Below the pieces are notes generated by a model. It worked only from the letters and a program-made list of their open reading frames with translations. It did not search any database and was not told the DNA's origin. Below are positions 1-8,982 of a stretch of 64,000 bases of DNA, in pieces. Made by a program: the position numbers and the translations under genes. Where the stretch lies: positions 7,202,501-7,266,500 of the forward strand of contig NC_064615.1 of assembly GCF_023898315.1 (NCBI RefSeq), given 5' to 3'. The stretch's first letter is position 1. Each line of letters starts with the position of its first letter. Source of the DNA: Schistocerca nitens (taxonomy: Eukaryota > Arthropoda > Insecta > Orthoptera > Acrididae).

Positions 1-629
1 TGCCCGCACAATTTTAAAATATTACAAGACAACTTTTGGCAGTATGTTATATCTTTAAAATAGTTACAAAACACTTAAACCTCTCATCTTTTCGTATTTC
101 TCCGCCTTCTTCGTGAACTTCCTAACGAATTTCGTGTACGCAAGAGAGAAATGATTTAGCAGCTCACAAGCAAGGCTGATCGTTACTCACACAGAAGGTA
201 AACATTATTTTTCACGCGTCTCACGAAAAACAGCGATAAACAAAGTATTCTGAAACTCCACGTGTCTTCATCGTTCTTGAGTTGACTGTTAACACAACTC
301 CAGACTCCTAATATTTATAGCTTTCATCTAACCGTAATCATTCCTTGAATCAGGTATTGCCATTTCATATAGAATAATTCATCAGGCAGACAACTTCATT
401 ACACGCTTGATTTGCAAGGTAAAGCAACTGGTTGTCGCAACAGAATAATTTTCGGTGATTAACGGCTCTCTGCCGAGGTATCAGACTACGAGAAACCTGG
501 ATCCTGGTTTGGTCACAGGCTGTTACCCGTTCTCGTTTGATACGTATTTTGAAGGTGTTTACTGGCATTAGTTCTCACAGACGAGAGCGTGTACTTCAGC
601 AACTGCCTTAAGTACAGTGTCAGTGGCAC
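1..629. other. No recognisable feature
   Basis: AT-rich sequence left of the mariner. The only open frames are short and resemble no family I know. I see no repeat, RNA gene or regulatory site that I can support. Confidence 0.5.
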
Positions 630-631
630 TA

Positions 632-1899
632 CGAGGTGCATTCAAGTTCTAAGGCCTCCGATTTTTTTTCTAATTAACTACTCACCAGAAATCGATGAAA
701 CTGGCGTTACTTTTGGACGTAATCGCCCTGCAGACGTACACATTTTTCACAACGCTGACGCCATGATTCCATGGCAGCGGCGAAGGCTTCTTTAGGAGTC
801 TGTTTTGACCACTGGAAAATCGCCGAGGCAATAGCATCACGGCTGGTGAATGTGCGGCCACGGAGAGTGTCTTTCATTGTTGGAAAAAGCCAAAAGTCAC
901 TAGGAGCCAGGTCAGGTGAGTAGCGAGCATGAGGAATCACTTCAAAGTGGTCTCGGTGAAACAGCACACGCGCAGCCCTTCCCGGACGTTTTTGTTGCAG
1001 TGCAGGAAGGAATTTGTTCTTCAAAACATTTTCGTAGGATGCACCTGTTACAGTAGTGCCCTTTGGAACGCAATGGGTAAGGATTACGCCCTCGCTGTCC
1101 CAGAACATGGACACCATCATTTTTTCAGCACTGGCGGTTACCCGAAATTTTTTTAGTGGCGGAGGATTTGTGTGCTTCCATTGAGCTGACTGGCGCTTTG
1201 TTTCTGGATTGAAAAATGGCATCCACGTCTCATCCATTGTCACAACCGACGAAAAGAAAGTCCCATTCGTGCTGTCGTCGCGCGTCAACATTGCTTGGCA
1301 ACAAGCCACACGGGCAGCCGTGTGGTCGTCCGTCAGCATTCGTGGCACCCACCTGGATGACACTTTTCGAATTTTCAGGTCGTCATGCAGGATTGTGTGC
1401 ACAGAACCCACAGAAATGCCAACTCTGGAGGCGATCTGTTCAACAGTCATTCGGCGATCCCCCAAAACAATTCTCTCCACTTTCTAGATCATGTCGTCAG
1501 ACCGGCTTGTGCGAGCCCGAGGTTGTTTCGGTTTGTTGTCACACGATGTTCTGGCTTCATTAAACTGTCGCACCCACGAACGCACTTTCGACACATCCAT
1601 AACTCCATCACCACATGTCTCCTTCAACTGTCGATGAATTTCAATTGGTTTCACACCACGCAAATTCAGAAAACGAATGATTGCACGCTGTTCAAGTAAG
1701 GAAAACGTCCTCATTTGAAGTATTTAAAACAGTTCTCGTTCTCGCCGCTAGCGGTGAAATTCCATCTGCCGTATGGTGCTGCCATCTCTGGGACGTATTG
1801 ACAATGAACGCGGCCTCATTTTAAAACAATGCGCATGTTTCTATCTCTTTCCAGTCCGGAGAAAAAAAATCGGAGGCGTTAGAACTTGAATGCACCTCG
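632..1899 (-). mobile_element. mariner transposon, defective, with both terminal inverted repeats
   Basis: A 1268-bp element bounded by inverted repeats of about 40 bp. The left end starts CGAGGTGCATTCAAGTTCTA and the right end is its reverse complement, with one visible mismatch (AAGGCC against AACGCC). TA flanks both ends (630-631 and 1900-1901), the normal mariner target duplication. The transposase lies on the minus strand and is broken (see next entry). With both ends present, the copy could still be mobilised in trans by a related transposase, but it does not make its own. Confidence 0.93.
707..1714 (-). pseudogene. mariner transposase, one in-frame stop and a 17-residue deletion
   Basis: This was a DD34D mariner transposase, the enzyme that cuts and pastes the element. 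The reading frame runs from an ATG at 1712-1714 through the N-terminal helix-turn-helix region. It is interrupted by TAG at 1484-1486, just after SRSDDMI, and resumes in the same frame to GDYVQK. Recognised blocks are a second helix-turn-helix (MTVEQIASRVGISVGSVHTI), the first catalytic Asp in VTMDETW, the second in LFHRD and the third in SPDLAPSDFW. Between the second and third Asp only 17 residues remain where the family has 34, so a 51-bp deletion has removed half of the catalytic loop. The enzyme is dead twice over. Confidence 0.92.
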
Positions 1900-1901
1900 T
1901 A

Positions 1902-2975
1902 CTTAGGACCTTTCGGGATCATCTGTGTCTTACCGTCAAATCCCGTGGACGCTAGCAGGAGAACTTCAACTGTCACTTACATTTTCTGTTTTATAAATGA
2001 GCAAAGAACATGCAAAGGGAGTGCTTGAGCAATTCATTTTGTTTACGCTATCATATTTAAACGTCAGAAAAAAGTTGCGTATTCACGTTCAAATCAGGAG
2101 GTCCATCTACTGTATAATAGACGACTCTGGCTGCTAGGTCTCATACTCGTTTAGCACCACGCAGGTCTGGTCCTCTTCACCGGTTATCATCCCTAACTCA
2201 TACTGCTCCATCAGATCTGTGAAGACAGAATACCCTTTTCAAGGAATCTTAGAAACTACTTAAAATTCCCCGGCTTTCAATCCACTGCTTGCAGAAGTGG
2301 TCAGAAGCGTGCAATAGTACTGACCGTGAGAAGTATTACACTCTCATAGGACCTGATACGAGGTCAGATGGCATGTAATTACCGTGACATACTTGGAAGA
2401 CAATTCAGACGATTCGTACATCAGACACATTGTAACAAGCTGCCCCTATAAATGTAGATTTCTTTGAAGCGACAGATGCAGCCTTTGAATGGATCTCAAA
2501 TTTATGTATTAATTTGTAGATTTATTGTTTTTGTTCTATTTATTTTGTAAAATTAAGCAGTTTTATAAAATTATGTAGTGATATTTAGTTAGTATTACCA
2601 TGCACTAAATAAATAGATAAATTATATACAAGTAATAATTAGTAGAAACCAGACATCTAAAGCGTTTTAGTACTAAAATCAAAATGAGCAATGCATTTTT
2701 TTTAACATTTAGTCCGTATCTCATCAACGTCGAGCATTTATGTGGTATTTGCATCACCTTCGCCCCACAGAAAAGTATGATTGATCTAAATTTCATAGAA
2801 TGTGGACCAGGGAGACTTACGTTGAGTTATTATGCGAAGCTTTCGGCTATTCATACACGCTGGGCACCTTTCCTTTTGCTGTCAGTTCTGACTGTTTAGT
2901 GTTATTGTTGATTATGTACATTGATCTTAGTGTTTACTGTGTGATGTCGTATGTCTTTTGCATCCACACGTACAT
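1902..2975. other. No recognisable feature
   Basis: AT-rich DNA between the mariner and the LINE. Several short open frames exist on both strands but none resembles a known family. Poly-T and poly-A runs are the only local structure. Confidence 0.45.
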
Positions 2976-3905
2976 CATATTCCGCAAGCGACCTACTGGT
3001 GTGTGGCGGAAGGTACTTTTTGTACCACTAACTAGAGCCTCCAACCCTATTCCACTCGCGAATAGCTTGTGGGAAGAACGATAGTTGATAAGTCTCACGC
3101 GAGTCGTATATGGGGGGAACTAATATGTTGTCCGACTCTTCGCGGAAAGTGCTCTCTCGAAATTTCCGTAGTAAATCTCTCGTGATGCACAACGCCTCTC
3201 TTGAAACTTCTGCCAGTGGAGTTCGTTGAGCACCTCAGTAAAGCTCTCGTTCTAGCTAAACGATTCCGCGACGAAACGTGCCGCTCTTCGTTGGATCTCG
3301 TCTATCTCTTGTATCAGTGGTAGGATAGATGAACAATACTCAAGAATGGGTCGAACAAGCGGCTTATAAGCCAATTCCTTCGTGGATGAGTTACATTTGA
3401 TAAGATTTTTCCTGCGAATCTGAGTCTGGCATACTTTTCCCACTATCTGTTTTATATGGTCATGCTACTAAAGGTCGTTCCGGATGGTTACTCCTAAATA
3501 TTTTACGGCGAATTTTTCCAGTGATTTGTCATCAATAGTGTAGCTATGCAGTAGAGGATTTCTTTTCCTATGTGTGCCAGTATCTTACATGTATTTACGT
3601 TCAGGGTCAACTGCCAGAGGCTGCACCACTCATCAATTCTCTGGAGGTCATTCTGCAAATCGTTGTTATCTTCTGGCGTTGCTTCTTTGTTACCGACAAC
3701 CGCATCATCTGCGAACAGCCTTAGAGAGCATCCGACCCTTCCTACTAGATTATTTATATGTCCTTCCTTGGGGTGCACTCAAAATTACCTTGATATCTGT
3801 CGATTTTACTCCGTTAAGAGCGACGTGTTCTGTCTGCAAACAAGTCTTAAACTCAATCGCAAATCTGCTACGATACTCGATGAGGTCTTATTTTTTTTTC
3901 ACTAA
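2976..3905 (-). mobile_element. Decayed jockey/CR1-like LINE, 3' part of the reverse transcriptase
   Basis: A 5'-truncated non-LTR retrotransposon on the minus strand. One frame (3503-3778) contains RLFADDAVV, the F/YADD catalytic block of reverse transcriptase, followed by DLQRIDEWCSLWQLTLNVNTCK, which is typical spacing for this clade. A second frame (3252-3443) carries the downstream block KPLVRPILEYCSSI and IDEIQRRAARFV, usual in jockey- and CR1-like elements. The two blocks sit in different frames with stops between them, so the copy is dead. From memory this matches a very abundant orthopteran LINE. I cannot fix its clade without an alignment. Confidence 0.8.
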
Positions 3906-4014
3906 ACGGCATCTGTGGTAAAGATGAGACATAGGAAGCAGTAGGTGAAATCTGGAGACGGCACATACATTTGCTTTTGAATAACACACGAAGATGCGAC
4001 TTCGTGAGACGGAG

Positions 4015-4205
4015 GGCACACTCGGTTTGGACAGGAATGCGGAAGGAAGTGGACAAGGGCTGAGACCTTTCAAAGGAACCACTCCGTCCTAGTCCTTAAG
4101 TAGTTTTCGTAAATCACGGAATGTCTAACTTCGGGTGGCCAGACGGGGATCTGAACCTCGGTGCGAGCGTCTTACCACTGCGCCATATCGTTCTGCCCTG
4201 TCGGA
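4015..4205 (-). mobile_element. SINE of the GCGCAGTGG type (family B), diverged
   Basis: Reverse-strand copy of a tRNA-derived SINE. The body (GACCTTTCAAAGGAACCA) and the tRNA-like head near 4170-4190 (TCTTACCACTGCGCC) match the better copies at 14,287 and 30,520. The B-box region is eroded. No target duplication was found. Confidence 0.72.
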
Positions 4206-4599
4206 CGGACAATCAAGAGTCAACCGTGTCTCATGTTCTGGCTTCTTGAAATACTGCCTATGTATTTTGGATTATTTGCACAGTATCACGACGATTGCCG
4301 GCCTCGTATTAATTACCTCTGGATAAACTTTGACATACTACCGTGGCTAGGAAGTTGATTAACTTGAATTTAGTAATTAATTTCTTTTTTTCCACAAATT
4401 CTACATGTGCATTATCTGCTAAATACTGTTTAGTTTGTCCCGAAATGTCTTGCGAAATAGGTGAGCCAGACATGGACCGAATACACGATTCGAATTAGCG
4501 GTCACGGATAAGTAAGAATGTTTAAAATTCGGCGGCCAAGGGATGTCAAGTTCATTCTAGACGGAACGCAAGCATGGAATGAAATAAGTTAAAGAAACG

Positions 4600-5960
4600 A
4601 ATTGGGCTACCACCTTATTCACTGGATCGTCCTTCTATTAACCCAAGAGACTGCTCGTGTCCAACACAATTAGCTCTTTACTCTCATGAAGTAATGAGAG
4701 CTATCGACAGGGAATCTGAAATTGTTTCCTCATTTATTGGTTTCCAGAAGGTTTTTGATACGGTTCCTCACAAGTGGCTTCTAACCATTGTGTATGCCTA
4801 TCGTCTTAGCTGTGCGATGGATTAGTGATCTCCTGTCAGAAACGTCACAGTTCGTAGCAACTGGCGGAAAATTATCAAGTAGAACGGAGGTGATACTTGA
4901 CGTTCCTCAAGGAAGCGCTATATTCTTTCTGCTCTTCGTTATCTACATCAGTAATTAAGGGGACAATCTGAAGAGCCCTCTTAAACTATTGCTGTCATTT
5001 ACCGTCTAGTAAAGTCATCAGAAGCTAAAAACCAATCGAACAATGATTTAGACAAGATACCTGTATGGTGCGGAAATTGACAATTGACCCTAAATAATAG
5101 AAAGTCTGAGGTCATCTACATGAGCACTAAAAGGAATCGGTTTAAATTTTTCTCATATGATAAATCGCAAAACTTGAAGGCTATCAATACAAATCTGTGC
5201 CTAGGAATTACAATTACGAAGAACCTAAAATTGAAGTAACACACAGGTAACGTTTCGTTTGTAGTACGCTTTGAAGATGCAAGTAGTACACTAAACAGAC
5301 TACCTAAACTCTCTTTTCCGTGCTCTTCTAGGGTACTGCTGCGCATTATGAGATGCTTACGACATAGGATGGCCGGAAGATAATGAAAAAACTCAAAGAA
5401 TGGCGTCTCCTTTTGCACTATCGCGAAAGAGGGTACAGAATGTCACAGATTTGGTAATCATTAAAACATAGGTGTTTTTCGTTGCAGCGGGATCTTTTCA
5501 CGTAATTTCAATCTTCAACTTTCTCCTTCGCATGTGAAAGTATTATGTTGAGAACCACCTACACAGGAAGAAATAATAATTGCAGGCCGGTCGGTGTGGC
5601 CGAGCGGCTCTAGGCGCTTCAGTCTGGAACCATACGACCGCTACGGTCGCAGCTTCAAATCCTGCCTTGGGCATGGATGTGTGTGATGTCCTTAGGTTAG
5701 TTAGATTTTAAGTAGTTCTAAGTTCTAGGGGACTGATGGCCTCAGCTGTTAAGTCCCATAGTGCTCAGAGCCATGTGAACCATTTTTTAATAATTTTAAT
5801 AAAATAAGAGAAACAATTAGGTGTTCGTTTCTCCAGCGCGCTGTTAGAGTGGAACGGTAGGGAAGTAACGTGGAAGTGGTTCGATGAACCCTGTGCTAGA
5901 CACTTAACTGTGAATTGCACAGTAATCCTATAATACATGTAAATGTAGATGATTTACGGA
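4600..5960 (+). mobile_element. Decayed jockey-like LINE with its 3' end
   Basis: Plus-strand non-LTR retrotransposon remnant, full of stops and frameshifts. Around 4735-4790 one frame reads FIGFQKVFDTVPHKWLL, the block normally written FxxAFDxVPHxxLL. Around 4905-4950 another reads VPQGSAIFFLLFVIYISN, the PQGSxLGPLLF block. The 3' end near 5860-5955 contains GAAGTGGTTCGATGAACCCT and ends ATGTAAATGTAGATG, a tail I recognise from orthopteran LINEs. A family-A SINE has inserted at 5582, splitting the 3' part. Confidence 0.75.
5582..5787 (+). mobile_element. SINE family A (tRNA-derived) inserted in a LINE
   Basis: It starts near GCAGGCCGGTCGGTGTGGCC and ends GCCATGTGAACCATTTTT. The A box is TGGCCGAGCGG and the B-box region reads GCTTCAAATCC, where other copies have GGTTCGAATCC. 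An 8-bp target duplication TAATAATT flanks it (5574-5581 and 5788-5795). Confidence 0.9.
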
Positions 5961-6330
5961 ATCCCGAGAAAATTTGGAAATATGATCTCCGCCGTTAGTG
6001 AATGCTGTTTCTTCAACTGCTGCACTATTTAGGTAGTTCATACAGCCACAACATGTCGACCTAAGCTAGGACACATGCATCTGTTTGGGTCAGCACCATC
6101 AGTAACTCAAGGCCTTAACTTATGACATAGTTAAAGTTTTAGTAGGCTTATCGTATGGATTAACAGTATTCCATTTGTAAAAAAATTTATTTTCGATAAA
6201 AATAGCCCCCTATTTGTCTTTTTTGTCCTGTTAACTACAAGCCGTGTCCTGTACATGCAGATTTTTTTTCATATTCAGCTCACTGTAGCACCCTTATTAG
6301 GAATACACTAAGAAAGTATCGATAAACGTG
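5961..6330. other. No recognisable feature
   Basis: AT-rich unique-looking DNA between the LINE and the palindromic insertion. Nothing I can name. Confidence 0.45.
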
Positions 6331-6343
6331 AACAACTCGATAT
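6331..6343. repeat. Target-site duplication, left copy
   Basis: AACAACTCGATAT, repeated exactly and in direct orientation at 8139-8151. It brackets the 6344-8138 palindromic insertion. Confidence 0.88.
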
Positions 6344-6391
6344 AAGACTTTTGTCCATTGTGGATGTGGAGCACTGCGACTGTGGTGTGAA

Positions 6392-7255
6392 AAGGTTTTC
6401 AGAAATTACTGCAACCAGTCGCCTTTTATGTAGATGTATTTTATTTAACCATGACCGGTTTCGAGCTGCCTAGCAACTCATCATCAGATGGTATATACAT
6501 TTAGTGCTTTTTTGTACCCATTGTGTGGGTGGTTGAGTATCTGTGGCTAGACAGAAACGAGAACAAATAATCGCTACATGTGGTACAGTAACACGAAATA
6601 TTTACAGCATAATTTATGTTTAACGTATAAGAGCAAATAATTACTACATGTGGTACAGTTACATGAAATATTTACAATTTAATTTACGTTTTGAGGTGTT
6701 ACTTACAGATAAATCTTTCTGCAGGTATATATATCTCTTTTAGGACGTATTTTTGAAACCATTGTGTCTTGTTTTTCACAATTTCACAAGTTAAAGCTTT
6801 CACTAGATGTGTATTACTTTTATGAGGCACTGTTGGAAACATATATCTTGTTTTTCGTAAATATCGCTGTACACACTTAGCCACAGATACGAATACAGGA
6901 TTTACACATTATAAACAAGCCAAAGATTGCAATATAACTACAGTATCAAAGATTTCAAGTTGACCAGAGGCATTATTAGTCATCACACACACTGACAAGA
7001 GATTTGTCTTTATTACATAAAAAATAAATGTAATTAGCTTAAACTAGTAAAATGTTTATTTATAAATTAACTGTACAATTTTAACAGGTATATAAAATAG
7101 ATTTTATACATTATATTTCAGTTACATTTAAGATTATTGGTATTGAGAATATTATGACAGCTAATTTCTTGCTCCTTCCATTGGCTGATCTTGGCATATG
7201 ATGTCTGGGATGAGAGGTTGATGGTTAACTTGAAATAATAAGTAATGCTGGTACT
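6392..7255. repeat. Left arm of 864-bp inverted repeat
   Basis: Reverse complement of 7275-8138, pairing 6392 with 8138 and 7255 with 7275. The match includes the encoded 61-residue frame at 6699-6884 (minus), which is identical to 7646-7831 (plus). Both outer neighbours break the pairing. Confidence 0.93.
6448..6492 (-). ncRNA. Hammerhead-ribozyme-like fold, copy 1
   Basis: Exact mirror of the fold at 8038-8082; see that entry for the helices. Read on the minus strand it gives stem I ACCAT/ATGGT, CTGATGA, a 7-bp stem II, GAAA and the ACC/GGT stem III, then the C of the predicted cleavage site. Confidence 0.72.
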
Positions 7256-7274
7256 TGAAAGGGTGTGGAAAAGG

Positions 7275-8138
7275 AGTACCAGCATTACTTATTATTTCAA
7301 GTTAACCATCAACCTCTCATCCCAGACATCATATGCCAAGATCAGCCAATGGAAGGAGCAAGAAATTAGCTGTCATAATATTCTCAATACCAATAATCTT
7401 AAATGTAACTGAAATATAATGTATAAAATCTATTTTATATACCTGTTAAAATTGTACAGTTAATTTATAAATAAACATTTTACTAGTTTAAGCTAATTAC
7501 ATTTATTTTTTATGTAATAAAGACAAATCTCTTGTCAGTGTGTGTGATGACTAATAATGCCTCTGGTCAACTTGAAATCTTTGATACTGTAGTTATATTG
7601 CAATCTTTGGCTTGTTTATAATGTGTAAATCCTGTATTCGTATCTGTGGCTAAGTGTGTACAGCGATATTTACGAAAAACAAGATATATGTTTCCAACAG
7701 TGCCTCATAAAAGTAATACACATCTAGTGAAAGCTTTAACTTGTGAAATTGTGAAAAACAAGACACAATGGTTTCAAAAATACGTCCTAAAAGAGATATA
7801 TATACCTGCAGAAAGATTTATCTGTAAGTAACACCTCAAAACGTAAATTAAATTGTAAATATTTCATGTAACTGTACCACATGTAGTAATTATTTGCTCT
7901 TATACGTTAAACATAAATTATGCTGTAAATATTTCGTGTTACTGTACCACATGTAGCGATTATTTGTTCTCGTTTCTGTCTAGCCACAGATACTCAACCA
8001 CCCACACAATGGGTACAAAAAAGCACTAAATGTATATACCATCTGATGATGAGTTGCTAGGCAGCTCGAAACCGGTCATGGTTAAATAAAATACATCTAC
8101 ATAAAAGGCGACTGGTTGCAGTAATTTCTGAAAACCTT
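7275..8138. repeat. Right arm of 864-bp inverted repeat
   Basis: Inverted copy of 6392-7255. The spacer 7256-7274 reads TGAAAGGGTGTGGAAAAGG and does not pair with itself. The arm ends at 8138, exactly where the 13-bp duplication begins. Confidence 0.93.
8038..8082 (+). ncRNA. Hammerhead-ribozyme-like fold, copy 2
   Basis: A self-cleaving RNA motif by structure. Stem I is ACCAT (8038-8042) with ATGGT (8078-8082), five pairs. The core CTGATGA is at 8043-8049, followed by one extra T. Stem II is GAGTTGC (8051-8057) with GCAGCTC (8061-8067), seven pairs with one G-U, loop TAG. Then GAAA (8068-8071), stem III ACC/GGT (8071-8076) with no loop, and C8077, after which cleavage would fall. A stem III without a loop is a palindrome and would need two molecules pairing, as described for some short natural hammerheads. 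The extra base after CTGATGA departs from the textbook core, so activity is unproven. Confidence 0.72.
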
Positions 8139-8151
8139 AACAACTCGATAT
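8139..8151. repeat. Target-site duplication, right copy
   Basis: AACAACTCGATAT, identical to 6331-6343. Confidence 0.88.
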
Positions 8152-8173
8152 GTTTGCTAATGTTGAACTCATA

Positions 8174-8982
8174 TACAGAGTTGTTATAATTAAACTTCGG
8201 GTACTTAGGCCAGTGTAGACAGAAAATTATTTACCGTACGGATAACAAACCTTATAGGAATGACGGTCAGACTGTGCGTTGCAGGATTTGCGTTCTTAGT
8301 ACCTTATTGTCAGTGTCACGACTTGCCATTAGGTTCCGCTACTACTAAGGCGGCGTGGGGTTGAAACCCAAACATCAGAGTGAAATTCAGACGCACACAG
8401 TCAGCACGGGTTTGGACAAGGTGAGCAGGGTTTATCTCGTAACGCTGTCGTGTCAAAATAAAAGAAATAGTGCAGCTGTCCTTCCCGAGTATTGACGCAT
8501 TAAAGGAATACGGAGAGGTCACCTTTCCGCACCGGGGTTGAAGAACATGATTCGGACGTTCGAATTATCTGGCGACATGGGAACTGCTTCTGACAGAGGC
8601 CGACAGCCAGTTGCCCCAAAGATAGTAGAACAAGTTGCTGTTGCCATGGATGACAATATTGGACGCCATGTGTCACAACAGCTGAAAACTCCATGGCCCA
8701 CCGTTCGAAAGGTGCTGCAAAAATTGTGAAATTTCATGCTGTAGTGGATGCATTTGGTCATCACATTGAGCAACATCTGCATTCTGGAACGTAAAAATGG
8801 TACGCACTTAAGAGATGTTACCCTCTCATGTGGAAATTAAAGTATGTTTATTTCAATGGTTTATTCGTTATGCTCTTCTGCGTGCCCTTGCAACTGTTTC
8901 CACAAAGTTTCATTGACCTCCGATCACTCCATTGCGGTGGGAGCCCCTCAAGAAGCGGAAGTTTCATTGTAACCATCCTGTA
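8174..8982 (+). mobile_element. Deletion derivative of a Tc1/mariner-superfamily transposon
   Basis: The ends are imperfect inverted repeats. The left reads TACAGAGTTGTTATAATTAA and the right, reverse-complemented, reads TACAGGATGGTTACAATGAA. The similarity runs on through AAACTTC. Only the N-terminal part of a transposase remains, near 8538-8729: MIRTFELSGDMG, then RGRQPVAPKIVEQVAVAM and TPWPTVRKVL, a helix-turn-helix arrangement usual in this superfamily. No DDE/D catalytic domain is left, so it is a short non-autonomous copy of about 0.8 kb. Confidence 0.75.
8538..8729 (+). pseudogene. N-terminal transposase fragment (helix-turn-helix)
   Basis: A 63-residue open frame inside the 8174-8982 element. 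It contains the sequence expected of the paired-type DNA-binding half of a Tc1/mariner-like transposase: RTFELSGDMG, a basic proline-containing linker RGRQPVAPK, and a second helix ending in PWPTVRKVLQ. It stops after the binding region. No catalytic Asp follows in any frame before the right terminal repeat, so this is a remnant of a longer enzyme and not a complete small protein. Confidence 0.65.

Larger units (their letters stand above)
6344..8138. mobile_element. Palindromic insertion carrying two hammerhead-like folds, perhaps Penelope-derived
   Basis: An insertion of 1795 bp bounded by a 13-bp direct duplication. It has three parts: a 48-bp left extension found only once (6344-6391), an arm at 6392-7255, and its inverted copy at 7275-8138, with a 19-bp spacer between. 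Paired positions sum to 14,530 along the whole length, so the arms differ by no indel. Each arm holds the same 61-residue open frame, which matches no family I know and is probably not a gene. About 60 nt inside the outer end of each arm lies a hammerhead-ribozyme-like fold. Hammerheads, inverted terminal copies, one-sided extensions and variable target duplications of this size are known features of Penelope-like elements. No reverse transcriptase is present, so that assignment is inference. Confidence 0.8.

Noticed and set aside
1216-1563. Plus-strand ORFs across the first mariner
   Set aside because: Antisense shadows of the transposase.
6699-6884. 61-residue ORF in each palindrome arm as a gene
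   Set aside because: It is repeated only because the arm is repeated. It matches no family and has no start or stop context that I could support.
6344-8138. The palindrome as a sequencing or assembly artefact
   Set aside because: Missing-adapter artefacts mirror the flanks as well. Here pairing stops exactly at a 13-bp direct duplication and the outer flanks differ. Read-level proof is still needed.
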